From NCBI GenBank assembly GCA_003176045.1, contig PSRM01000182.1, positions 22,405-86,404 of the forward strand: a DNA stretch of 64,000 nt, in the 5' to 3' direction. The notes beneath the pieces are model-generated. The model searched no databases. It was not told the origin of the DNA and saw only the letters and a list, made by a program, of their open reading frames with translations. Made by a program: the position numbers and the translations under genes. Origin of the DNA: Verrucomicrobiota bacterium. Lineage in GTDB: Bacteria; Verrucomicrobiota; Verrucomicrobiia; Limisphaerales; UBA8199. Positions 42,601-50,954 of this stretch are shown one piece after another (within the stretch, counting starts at the first letter, position 1; the number at the start of each line of letters is the position of its first letter).

Positions 42601-45600
42601 CATTGCCTTGGATCAGCTCGGAGAATGGATTTGCTCCGTCAGGGTCCCCAGCAAACGAATAGAGCGTCGTCAGCTTGCCATGCGGCGTGACTTTGAAAAC
42701 GGTACCGTAGCCGTTGGTTCCCCCGCCCCCGGCCATCCCGTAGAAATCGCCATCAGCGCCTTTGGTGAGTCCAGCGTATGGGTTCGCTCCATTGTCATAA
42801 TCGAACAGCGCAAGAGTCGTCAGCGCACCGTTGGTGGAGATTTTGAACACAGTCCCATTTTCGTTGGTTCCGCCTAAAGGCGTGGTGCCATAAAGGTAAC
42901 CATCGCTGCCCTGAACCAGGTCGCAATTGGGAGAGGTGCCGTGCGCATCGTCCCCGAAAGAAAACAATGTTGTCAGGACCCCGTTGGTCGTCATTTTGAA
43001 CACGGTTCCGTACCCGTTAGTTCCCCCGTAAGACGTGGTCCCGTAGAAATAACCATCAAAACCCTGGATCACGCCGGCACCCGGTTGCGCGCCGTTATTA
43101 TAATTAAACGAGAACAGTGTGCTCAGGGTGCCATTGGTGGAGAGGCGGAACACCGTCCCGCCATCGTGAGCTCCGCCGTAATAGGTTGTTCCGTAGAGGT
43201 ATCCATCGGCGGCCTGCATCAGGCTCGGCGACGGGTAGGCTCCATTTGTAGAGTAGTCAAAAGAAACCAAAATGGCCGGCGTTCCATTGGTGGTCATCCG
43301 GAAAATCCCTCCATAACCGAAGGTGCCGCCGTTGTCGGCTGTGCCGTACAAGTACCCATCCGAAGCCTGAAACAAGCCCACTGGGTTAAACACGTTGTTC
43401 GTGAAATCAAAAGCCGCCAATGCAGTCTCGGTAACTCCTGGAGCGGTGAAAGGCACCACTGTCAGCACGGCATTTGAGCTGAGGGTAGGCCCGACGCTGT
43501 TGCTTACCAGGCAACTAAACTGGCCGCCGGATTCTGCCAGCGGCACGTTATTGGTCGTGTAGAAAGATTGCGTTGCGCCGGCGATGGGCGTGCCATTGTG
43601 ACGCCATTGATAAGTTAGCGGCAGCGCACCATAAGCCGTCACGCTAAAACTGGCTGTTCCGCCCACGGGAATGGTTTGGCTGTTAGGCCCGTAAACGACG
43701 GTGGGCCCCCCAAGGTAGGCGTTGAGATGGAAGACCAGATTTCCGCTTTCCCCATTGTAGCCAGCCGCCAGAATACTATAGGTCACACCATTGGTAACCT
43801 GTAGGGAGATGGCCGAACCGGACCCACTGCAGGTTACCGGACTCAGGGCTCCGCACGAGCCGGTATAGAGTCCGAGCACGGTATTGAAACTGCTCCCACT
43901 CGTATCAAGGATAAGCTGTCCATTAAGCGGCGGCGTGTATTGGAACCAAACACCCTTGCCCGGATTGTACACGCAGGGCGGCTGCGGGTCGCCAATCGAG
44001 GTAGCGCCGATGGTGGATTCATTGGTGGTGAAGAAGGGGCTGGTAATAACTGTTGCGTTGGCGCACAAATCATTGTTGGCGAAGGCAACGTGCAGCGCGA
44101 GATTCCCGGTTTGTCCGTTGTACCCTCCGGCGCGAATGAAATAGGTCGTGCCCGTGTTCACCGGAACGGTAACACCCGAATTGAGACTGCCATCCCCGGC
44201 ATCGTCATTGCAGGCCAATTCCGTCAAAGTCCCGCAGGTCCCGTTATACACCGCCAGGGCTGTGTCGAAATCGCTGCCCGCGCTATCTATGCTGATGGTC
44301 TGGCTCACGGGTGCAGTGTACTGGAACCAAACGCCACTGCCAAAACTGCTCACGCACGAGGGCGTCGGGTTGCCGGAGGGCGCGCCGAGGGTTGATTCAT
44401 TCGTCGAATACGGCAAGGAGGCGATGAGGGTCGCGCCCGCGCAATTGGTGTTGGCCGGGGGCAGCACGACTGTCAGGACCGCATTTGAACTGAGCAGCGT
44501 CCCCAGGGCGTTGCTCACCAGGCAACTGAACTGTGCGCCCGAATCGGCGAGCTGCATGTTGTTGGTGCTGTAACTGGATTGTGTCGCACCGCTGATAGTC
44601 GAGCCATTCCGGCGCCAGAAGTAGCTCAAAGGCGCGCTGCCGCCTGCGCTGATGCTGAAGTTGGCCGTCGCCCCGGCAAGCAATGTTTGGTTCAGTGGCT
44701 GAGAAACGATCACCGGCGGTCCGCTCGTGTATATTAATGGCACCCGCACGATCGTTCCGTTGCCAACTTTAACGTCATAAAGATCGTAGCCCTGTCCTCC
44801 AAAATTCGCCGTGCTGTAAAGATTTCCATCCCGCGCCACCATCAGCCCGCCATAGCCCCCGTCGCCATTGGTGCCCGACAGAGAAAACAGGCTGGTAATA
44901 GCGCCGCTGCTGGTGATCCGATAAACCGTGCCGTAGCCGGCCGCGCCTCCCTCGTATGTCGTGCCGTAGAACGCTCCATCCGGACCAGTCGCCAGGCCGC
45001 CAAACGGATAAAACCCGTTGACTCCATCAAACGAGTATAAGCTCGTCAGTGTTCCGCCTGGAGTGACTTGGAAAACTGTCCCCACGTAGTTCGAGCCGCC
45101 GTCGTAGGTGGTCCCGTAGAAATTGCCATCCGTGCCGCGGGCCAGGGTGGAGTAAGGATGGGACCCGTTGCTTTGATTGAATGAAACCAGCGTGGTGAGG
45201 ACGCCATTCGTGCTGATCCGGTACACGGTGCCGTAGGCGTCCGCGCCGCCAGAATAAGTGGTTCCATAAAAGTAGCCGTCACCCCCATAGACCAGCCCGC
45301 CATAAGGAGAATAGCCGCTGCTGCCGCTGGAACTGAATGAGGCCAATGTCGTCAGATGCCCATCGGGCGTCATTCTGAATATGGAGCCATAGCTGTAATT
45401 TGCCCCGCCACTAACGCTGGTACCGTAAAAATTGCCATCCGGTCCAAGGGTCAACCCCGCATACGGAGCATTGTTCTGGAAACCCAACGAAACTAGCGTT
45501 GTAAAAGAGGCCAGCGCAGCGGGCCCCTTGGTGGTAAATCTGAAAATGGTCCCGACACCTGTATCGGCAAACAACATATTGTCAGGAAAGTAGGAGGCTG

Positions 45601-48600
45601 TATCGGCACCATAGAGGCCGATGCCGCCCCCAAAGGTTGTCCCATAGAGGGCGCCATCCGGCCCCTGCGTCAATGCGCCATACGGAGCGCTTCCATTGGT
45701 GCCTGCAAAAGAGAACAGCGTTGTGCGCACGCCATTGGTCGTTAGACTGAACAGTGTGCCATGTCCGTAATCACCGCCGTAAGGAGTTGTGCCATAAAAG
45801 TTGCCATCGCTGGCTTGAAATAGCGGGGCAGTAGGCCAACTGCCATCCATGCCGCTGAATTCGTAGAAGGGGCCGGGGTCCGATGAGGCAGTCACGTTTA
45901 GAATTGCGTCCGAACTCAGGAGCGAACCGAGGGCATTACTTACCAGGCAACTGAACCGCGCGCCGGAATCGGATGGCTGTATGTTCGTAACCGTCAGGCT
46001 GGACTGCGTGGCCCCCGCCATGGGAACGCCGTTGCGCATCCAGGTGTAATTCACGGGCGCGGAGGACACGGCCCGGACGATGAAATTGGCGGGGCCGCCC
46101 TGGGGCGCAATTCGATTTTTAGGCTCGGAAGTTATAGCAGGCGGCGAGGCGGAAGACGGCGGCCCGAACGCCAGGCGAAACAAGAGCCCATCCCCGCTGG
46201 CATAGCCATTGGCGTATCCATTGAAATCCGTCCCACCCCAAGGTGTTGTGCCATAGATATTTCCATCTCTGCCCAGCGTCAAAGCTGTTTGGGGCCAAAC
46301 ACCATTGTATCCCGCCAGGCTCAAGCGCGACGTCAGTACCCCATTGGTGGTTATCCCGAAGATCGCGCCATCATACAACAGGCCCCCTGCAAGCGCGGTT
46401 CCGTACAAGATGCCATCGGTGCCCTGGACCAACCCGGCCAGAGGCCAAAATCCGGTGGGGGAAATCCCGAACAAATATCTGGGCGGCACGAAGACATCAT
46501 CGCCTCCGAATGGGAAGAAACTGGTAATCACCCCGCCGGGAGTCATGCGGAACACCGTGGAACCAGTAAAGCCCGACTCGGTTGTCCCATAGAAATTGCC
46601 ATCGGCAGCCAGCAGCAAGCCTCTCGGGCGAGAGCCGTTGCCACCGTTAAACGACACCAGTGATGTCATCGTCCCGTTCGTACTGATCTTGAAAATCGTG
46701 CCGAAGTCATTGGCTCCGCCGGAATCGGTCGTGCCGTATAAACTACCGTCCGCGCCCTGCACCAATCCGCCACGGGGATAGATGCCATTGGTGCCGTGGA
46801 ATGAAGCTACCAGCGTCAGCAAGCCATTGGTGGTCACTTTGAAGATGGTCCCCTGGTCGCTTGCTCCGCCGACAATCGCTTCGCCATACAAACCGCCATC
46901 GAGACCTTGAACCAGGTTTCCTGAAGGATTGGCTCCCGTCGAAAAGTCCAGCGAAGCCAACACGCTAAATACGCCATTAACCGAGATTCGGAAGATAGCT
47001 CCAAAGCCGTTGGCGCCACCCTCGTAAGTCGTGCCGTAGAGATTTCCGTCGCTCGCCTGGACTAGGTTGCCCATCGGATAAAGCCCATTGGTGTATGCCT
47101 GAAAATTGAAGAGCGTGCTGACTGCGCCATTGGTAGTCATTTTGAAGATCGTGCCCAAACCGGCTGGTCCTCCAGAAAAGGTTGTGCCGTAAAAGTTGCC
47201 ATCATTAGCCTGAATCAGCCCGGCCAACGGGCTGGAGCCGTCGCCCCCATTGAAAGAGTAAAGAACCGTGTCAAAAATCAGCCGGGCAGGCGCGCTGGTG
47301 ACCGAGCCCGAAAGGTTGCTGATCACACAATTGTAAAGGCCGACATCCGCGGCTTGCGAGGATAAGACAGTATAACTGCTGGTCGTCGCGCCCGAAATGG
47401 CTGCGCTCCCGCGCTGCCACTGGTAGTGTAAGGGCATGGCCCCGAGCGCGTCCACGCTGAACATGGCCTTCTGGCCTGCCGTGCGCATCGTGTCCTGCGG
47501 TTGGCTGACAATGGACGGCGGACCAACGAATGGGAAGAACGAGAGTTGGAAAACAAGGTTGCCGCTCGAGGCGTAGCCGCCAGACGAGCCGCCCCACCCT
47601 CCGGCCTCGATATAGTAAGTCGTGCCTGCGGCCACAGAGTTGGTCAGCCGCGAGAAGACGAATCCGCCGCTATCCGATACACCTGCAAACGCATTGCAAC
47701 CCGCTTCGTTCAATGCGCCACAACCGCCCGTCCAGAGCCCCAGCCCCGTGTTGAAATCACTGCCAGCCGTGTCCAGGACCAGTCGCCCGTTCGATGGGGC
47801 CGTCCATTGGAACCAGACCCCTTTGCCAAATTCGTAAACACAGGATGGCGCCGGGCCATTATAAGGGGCGTCCACCGTGGATTCGGCAGTGCTGTAACTG
47901 GAGCCCGCAATGATGGTCGCGCCGGCACAGGTGCTGTTGCTGAAAATGGTCAGGGTGGCATTGGAACTAAGCAGTGTCCCCTGCACATTGCTGACTAAGC
48001 AGCTAAACTGCGCCCCGCTGTCGGCGATCTGCGCGTTCGCCAATGAGTAGCTCGATCCTGTCGCCCCGGCAATGGGTGCGCCATCTCGACGCCAGGCATA
48101 ACTGATCGAGGCCGAGCCGAAAGCGCTCAGATTAAAACTCGCCGTGTTGCCCGGCAGGACGCGCTGGCTGACCGGTTGGATGTTAATGGCCAGAGGCGTC
48201 CGGCCCGCCAGATTGGTCAGGGCCGGATAGGCCATCACAATGCCTGCGCCGCTATCCCGATCGACTCCCGAGGCGCCGATGTCCACCGCGTTGGTGGTGA
48301 GTAGCGCCCGCATCTGGCTGGTGGTCAAAGCCGGGTTGTAGCTCCAGATCAGCGCCGCCAGGCCTCCCGCATGAGGCGCGGCTGCTGACGTCCCGTAAAA
48401 CGGGTTCAGCCCGGAGCCCGACGGCAGAGTCGTGGCCACTCCATCCGCTGCGGTGATGTCCGGCTTTTGACGGACGGCGCCGCCGCTATTGGTAAAGTTG
48501 CCCGGGGTGATCGCGGTGCCATCAGCCTGAAAAAAGACGTGCCGCGGGCCGTCCGAGCTGAAGATCTCGACCTGGTTATTGGTTCCGAAGGGATTTGGGA

Positions 48601-50545
48601 ACGGGCCTGCCTGACTGGCACCGTAAGGGTTGCTCGCGGGAGTAGCCGCCACGTCAAAAGCATTCGTTGTAGCCGCGTGCCCAACGGTCGCGCCCGAAGT
48701 CGGCGTCCCCAAACGGCCCCGCTGAGTGTCCAGGTGCAGAAAACGCGCGTTGCCCGAGTACTTCACAATCACGATTCTCTGGCCTGTCTCCCAGGCGCCG
48801 AGTTTTTCGTAAGGATCTTGTGTTCCCGTTTGGCGTGTCATCGAGATGCTCACCACATTTGACCCGCTCGGGTCGAGCAGGAACAAATCATAATCATTGG
48901 TGGACGCGCCCAACGGATCAGCCCAGAAAAGGTCCACGGCAAATCCGGGGCTGGTCACCACGTTGTAATTGTTCGCGCCGAAGCTGTGCACCCGGCCCGG
49001 TTCGAGAAACGCCGAGTCGGCCGCTCCCCCATCCACGAAATCGCCTTCCCAGGTCCCGGAGGTGCCCGCGGTGAGATTGCCCGAGTTTCCGGCCGAGGAG
49101 AAATAAAGCGCGCCGCCGGCCGTCACGCTGTTCACTGCCTGGGCGATGATGCCGTCCTGGAAGGGCGACTCATCGAAGTAACCCACGTCATCAATGATGA
49201 TGTTGCAGCCGTTGCTGCGCAGGTCGAGTATGTTTTGCGCGAAGCTGGCCTCGCCGTTGAACGCCGTGGCGAAGTAAAGCTGCGCCTGCGGCGCTAAATC
49301 ATGGACGATCTCCAGCATCGCCGTACCTTCCCCACTACCCCCGCCCGCCTGGCCGGGCAAAACCGTCACTGGCCCCAGATCGCCAAGACTTTGGGAATGG
49401 GCCAGATAATCCACGCTATCCGACAGCACGCCCACCTTGATCCCCGCACCGCCCACGCCGAAAGCGCTCCGCGCTGCCCCAGCCAGGTGCGTGGCATCCC
49501 CCTGCGAGTTCACGCTCCCGGTGTTCGCCAGAGCCTGCACCGCCCGCTTGATGAACGTGACGTCCCCATGGGACGCCAGCTTCTCCAGTTGATCTATCTG
49601 CAGTTTCGCGCGAATGGCCCGGAACCGGGGAAAGCTATTGACCACCTCGCCCCCATCCCGCCTGATCTGCGCCAGAAGGCCGGGTGTCACTTTGGCTGTG
49701 ATATCCACCAAAACCCGCCCATCGGATTCCTTTTTGAGGTCCAATTCCAATTTCGGCGCCCCCGGCGCAAATGTCCGGCCGGATTGCTTTTTCGAGGCAT
49801 GTATCAGCGCCGATTCCATCTTCACCTGGAAAGGCGTCCACGAGGCCTTCTCCTTCAGCAAAGCCGCGATCTGGTCCTGCGCGCTTTGCTCCAGCGGCGC
49901 ACCCTGTGCCGCAATACTTGCGAAGCAACCCGCCAGCCACCCGGCGGCAACCCAAACCGCCGCAACGGAATGTAGGGCAGGCTTTCCAGCCTGCCGGTTC
50001 AGGGGGCTTTTTAGCCCCCTGAATCTCTGCCCGACAAACGCCGCGGCGCTGAAAAGCGCCGCGAACCGGCAGGCTGGAAAGCCTGCCCTACATCGCTGCT
50101 TGCCCCAGATGACACTCAACTTGAATGGCAGCGGCGTCGGGATGAGGCGGCTTCTCGTGGTCTGTGGTCTGTGGTCCGCGGTCCGTGGTCCGTTATCCGT
50201 GGTCTTTTCCTGAAGAGGGCACCGTTGGCCATCAAAAGACTCCTCACGTCGTCCCCCACAAACTCTCGCCTCCCACCCTGCCCCCATTCCCTCCATTTCT
50301 ACCTCCCTGTAGGGGACGACGTCAGAGGTCCCTTTTTGGCTCCCTGCCCTTCCAGCTTTTTGGGACCATTCCGGCCAAAATCTCATTTGCACAGTGGCTT
50401 TAGCCCGGTGGTCTGGACTGGTAGAAAACTTCAGCCGTTTCAACGGCTTGCTTGTCTCTTGCGCGCGCGGCGGCTTGCAACTGCACAGCTCGATCATTTC
50501 TCTCATGAAAGGACATTCATTATTTGGTTCGCTGGCTTTTGGCAT
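39617..50545 (-). CDS. Giant secreted S8-type peptidase with four GloVer propellers, Ig-like and PPC-like domains
   Basis: Up to 3642 residues. A hydrophobic signal-like stretch (SVAAVWVAAGWLAGCFASIA, about 195-214) is preceded by about 190 residues largely from repeats (REP4, a heptamer array and REP1), so the real start is uncertain. About 360-790: subtilase fold with Asp in VGVLSDSVD, GEGTAMLEIVHDLAPQ in place of the His motif, oxyanion-type SSAGNSG, and Ser in GTSAAAPHAGG. Then come Ig-like and PPC-like (CAGATIIA, GVWFQWTAP) domains and 28 repeats of the form DGNFYGTT-x-GG-GTVFK-T-G. The repeats fall in exactly four blocks of seven at about residues 1090-1465, 1560-1945, 2370-2720 and 2915-3270, separated by Ig/PPC domains. 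A cadherin-like Ig domain, last PPC and a Verrucomicrobia-type C-terminal module ending FYRARLSP close it. Likely an extracellular enzyme or adhesin. Confidence 0.88.
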   Translation of the reverse strand: MPKASEPNNECPFMREMIELCSCKPPRAQETSKPLKRLKFSTSPDHRAKATVQMRFWPEWSQKAGRAGSQKGTSDVVPYREVEMEGMGAGWEARVCGGRREESFDGQRCPLQEKTTDNGPRTADHRPQTTRSRLIPTPLPFKLSVIWGKQRCRAGFPACRFAALFSAAAFVGQRFRGLKSPLNRQAGKPALHSVAAVWVAAGWLAGCFASIAAQGAPLEQSAQDQIAALLKEKASWTPFQVKMESALIHASKKQSGRTFAPGAPKLELDLKKESDGRVLVDITAKVTPGLLAQIRRDGGEVVNSFPRFRAIRAKLQIDQLEKLASHGDVTFIKRAVQALANTGSVNSQGDATHLAGAARSAFGVGGAGIKVGVLSDSVDYLAHSQSLGDLGPVTVLPGQAGGGSGEGTAMLEIVHDLAPQAQLYFATAFNGEASFAQNILDLRSNGCNIIIDDVGYFDESPFQDGIIAQAVNSVTAGGALYFSSAGNSGNLTAGTSGTWEGDFVDGGAADSAFLEPGRVHSFGANNYNVVTSPGFAVDLFWADPLGASTNDYDLFLLDPSGSNVVSISMTRQTGTQDPYEKLGAWETGQRIVIVKYSGNARFLHLDTQRGRLGTPTSGATVGHAATTNAFDVAATPASNPYGASQAGPFPNPFGTNNQVEIFSSDGPRHVFFQADGTAITPGNFTNSGGAVRQKPDITAADGVATTLPSGSGLNPFYGTSAAAPHAGGLAALIWSYNPALTTSQMRALLTTNAVDIGASGVDRDSGAGIVMAYPALTNLAGRTPLAINIQPVSQRVLPGNTASFNLSAFGSASISYAWRRDGAPIAGATGSSYSLANAQIADSGAQFSCLVSNVQGTLLSSNATLTIFSNSTCAGATIIAGSSYSTAESTVDAPYNGPAPSCVYEFGKGVWFQWTAPSNGRLVLDTAGSDFNTGLGLWTGGCGALNEAGCNAFAGVSDSGGFVFSRLTNSVAAGTTYYIEAGGWGGSSGGYASSGNLVFQLSFFPFVGPPSIVSQPQDTMRTAGQKAMFSVDALGAMPLHYQWQRGSAAISGATTSSYTVLSSQAADVGLYNCVISNLSGSVTSAPARLIFDTVLYSFNGGDGSSPLAGLIQANDGNFYGTTFSGGPAGLGTIFKMTTNGAVSTLFNFQAYTNGLYPMGNLVQASDGNLYGTTYEGGANGFGAIFRISVNGVFSVLASLDFSTGANPSGNLVQGLDGGLYGEAIVGGASDQGTIFKVTTNGLLTLVASFHGTNGIYPRGGLVQGADGSLYGTTDSGGANDFGTIFKISTNGTMTSLVSFNGGNGSRPRGLLLAADGNFYGTTESGFTGSTVFRMTPGGVITSFFPFGGDDVFVPPRYLFGISPTGFWPLAGLVQGTDGILYGTALAGGLLYDGAIFGITTNGVLTSRLSLAGYNGVWPQTALTLGRDGNIYGTTPWGGTDFNGYANGYASGDGLLFRLAFGPPSSASPPAITSEPKNRIAPQGGPANFIVRAVSSAPVNYTWMRNGVPMAGATQSSLTVTNIQPSDSGARFSCLVSNALGSLLSSDAILNVTASSDPGPFYEFSGMDGSWPTAPLFQASDGNFYGTTPYGGDYGHGTLFSLTTNGVRTTLFSFAGTNGSAPYGALTQGPDGALYGTTFGGGIGLYGADTASYFPDNMLFADTGVGTIFRFTTKGPAALASFTTLVSLGFQNNAPYAGLTLGPDGNFYGTSVSGGANYSYGSIFRMTPDGHLTTLASFSSSGSSGYSPYGGLVYGGDGYFYGTTYSGGADAYGTVYRISTNGVLTTLVSFNQSNGSHPYSTLARGTDGNFYGTTYDGGSNYVGTVFQVTPGGTLTSLYSFDGVNGFYPFGGLATGPDGAFYGTTYEGGAAGYGTVYRITSSGAITSLFSLSGTNGDGGYGGLMVARDGNLYSTANFGGQGYDLYDVKVGNGTIVRVPLIYTSGPPVIVSQPLNQTLLAGATANFSISAGGSAPLSYFWRRNGSTISGATQSSYSTNNMQLADSGAQFSCLVSNALGTLLSSNAVLTVVLPPANTNCAGATLIASLPYSTNESTLGAPSGNPTPSCVSSFGSGVWFQYTAPVSQTISIDSAGSDFDTALAVYNGTCGTLTELACNDDAGDGSLNSGVTVPVNTGTTYFIRAGGYNGQTGNLALHVAFANNDLCANATVITSPFFTTNESTIGATSIGDPQPPCVYNPGKGVWFQYTPPLNGQLILDTSGSSFNTVLGLYTGSCGALSPVTCSGSGSAISLQVTNGVTYSILAAGYNGESGNLVFHLNAYLGGPTVVYGPNSQTIPVGGTASFSVTAYGALPLTYQWRHNGTPIAGATQSFYTTNNVPLAESGGQFSCLVSNSVGPTLSSNAVLTVVPFTAPGVTETALAAFDFTNNVFNPVGLFQASDGYLYGTADNGGTFGYGGIFRMTTNGTPAILVSFDYSTNGAYPSPSLMQAADGYLYGTTYYGGAHDGGTVFRLSTNGTLSTLFSFNYNNGAQPGAGVIQGFDGYFYGTTSYGGTNGYGTVFKMTTNGVLTTLFSFGDDAHGTSPNCDLVQGSDGYLYGTTPLGGTNENGTVFKISTNGALTTLALFDYDNGANPYAGLTKGADGDFYGMAGGGGTNGYGTVFKVTPHGKLTTLYSFAGDPDGANPFSELIQGNDGNFYGTTPSGGRYGQGVLFRIAPNGAFAWMVQFDGYNGSGPWGRLVQAADANLYGVANYGGPLGNGVVFKVGISAPLQIISQPANITAFAGEDVALDVAAFGTLPMNFHWRTRGTNLVDSGNMAGAHTTALKFTSVTPANAGLYQVVVSNNSMSVTSAAAFLQVIVSPPIIVTQPADQSVLDGLTARFLVEAEGDFPLYYQWLHDGTNLTDNANISGSQDSELVIAAAHAADGGVYSVLVSDDLGDVLSDDAVLAIIPVNIAGTAFSELHTFDPNTEGNFVQSPLVEGPDGNLYGTTFYGGHGSGTVFRLTKAGALTTMVSFDFTNGANPEAGLIVGADGNLYGVTQSTPGGYGTVFRMTANGSLATVFTFDSYGKGAYARELMQAPDGNFYGVTYAGGANGYGTAFRLTPGGVLTTLVNFDYSTSGSYPQAGLVQGPGGILYGTTSEGGTSGSGAVFSLTTNGLFTIRATFYGTNGATPVGRLLAASDGYLYGSTFYGGAYGYGTLFRMATNGALSTLISFDSTSNGTQAGGLVQGADSNFYGTTYSGGLGGGGTVFKLTPGGTLTSIVWFEGINGWGPGTRMVQASDGRFYGTTAGIGGLGVGFDTVFSLTVPTFIRNPFTEAAASDASAYASSLLADAVAPAGDTLSFAKVSGPAWLNVAGDGSLSGTPLTANLGTNSFTVGLSDTNGWANTATMRIVVNPSAPSIVAQPAGQTVSIGAAATFSVSAAGTTPFVYGWRRNGAPISGTTNSSYTFNNAQLSDSGSLFSCLVTNAYGFALSSNAILKVTTTLANDQCAGAIVIASSSYANQQSTTYASSTSDPAPSCVPGFGNGVWYQFATPSAGLLTVDTFGSDFDTGLAIYTGACGALTEVACNDDAGGINSQITLAVSTATTYRILAGGYAAHTGNLVFHLAFASSTPSFVPGSVAFRTNGGFQFTLSGAPGSHYDVLTSTNFQTWTTLTSLTLTNNTVILVDTNGRVPRRFYRARLSP
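49971..50092. repeat. REP1 element in the N-terminal frame of the giant gene
   Basis: Same nested hairpin as 9522, 39479 and 63681. Translated it would give CRAGFPACRFAALFSAAAF, then RGLKSPLNRQAGKPALH, directly before the hydrophobic signal-like stretch. Confidence 0.9.
50155..50210. repeat. GGTCCGT heptamer array
   Basis: Units GGTCTGT, GGTCTGT, GGTCCGC, GGTCCGT, GGTCCGT, TATCCGT and GGTCTTT; complement of the GACCACN arrays. Confidence 0.85.
50238..50330. repeat. REP4 element (GTAGGGGACGACGTNAGGAG)
   Basis: GACTCCTCACGTCGTCCCC (from 50238) faces TGTAGGGGACGACGTCAGAG (from 50309). A second copy lies inside the MFS gene at 62794-62946. Confidence 0.85.
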
Positions 50546-50954
50546 TCACCTATTTAAGGCGCGAATTGCCAGCAAAAGGGGACATCAAATTTTCAGTTCG
50601 CCCTGCGCTAAACCGCATTATTCCCGCAAAATCCTCTTTTCATTCGTGTGCCCCCCATTCGTTTGCCATAAAAACTGGTGCCAAACGAATGGCTGGCAAG
50701 CGAATACGAACCAGAAATTCTCCTGCCAATTTTTCTGTCCAAAATTTTTCTGTCAGATCTCTGGTTTTTTGTCTCCGATTAATTTTCCTGCCGCTAAATT
50801 TTCCTGCACTGGACACGAATTTCACTAATGAACACGAATTCGGGCAAATTCGTGCAATTCGTGTCTCATTTTTCTATGTAATCATCTAATTCTCCCAGTT
50901 TTTGGTCGCAATCGAGCCAGAAATTTGCGACACTAAGACAGAATTTAACCTCCA
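50546..50954. other. Intergenic, repeat-like, divergent promoter region
   Basis: Between the minus-strand giant gene and the plus-strand Ig protein. Low-complexity TTTTCCTGNC/TTTTTCTGTC runs (about 50715-50810) and the CACGAATTTCACTAATGAAC block (50812-50870) fill it. Frames crossing it (for example from 50394) are Cys/Phe-rich repeat translations, not genes. Confidence 0.55.

Noticed and set aside
40841..49975. Numerous plus-strand ORFs antisense to the giant gene
   Set aside because: They arise because the GC-rich, repetitive coding strand of the giant gene leaves its complement open; periodic composition mirrors the GloVer repeats.
50394..50889. Plus-strand ORFs upstream of the Ig-like protein
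   Set aside because: Cys/Phe-rich, built from TTTTCTGTC and CACGAATT repeats, partly antisense to the giant gene; no homology recognised.
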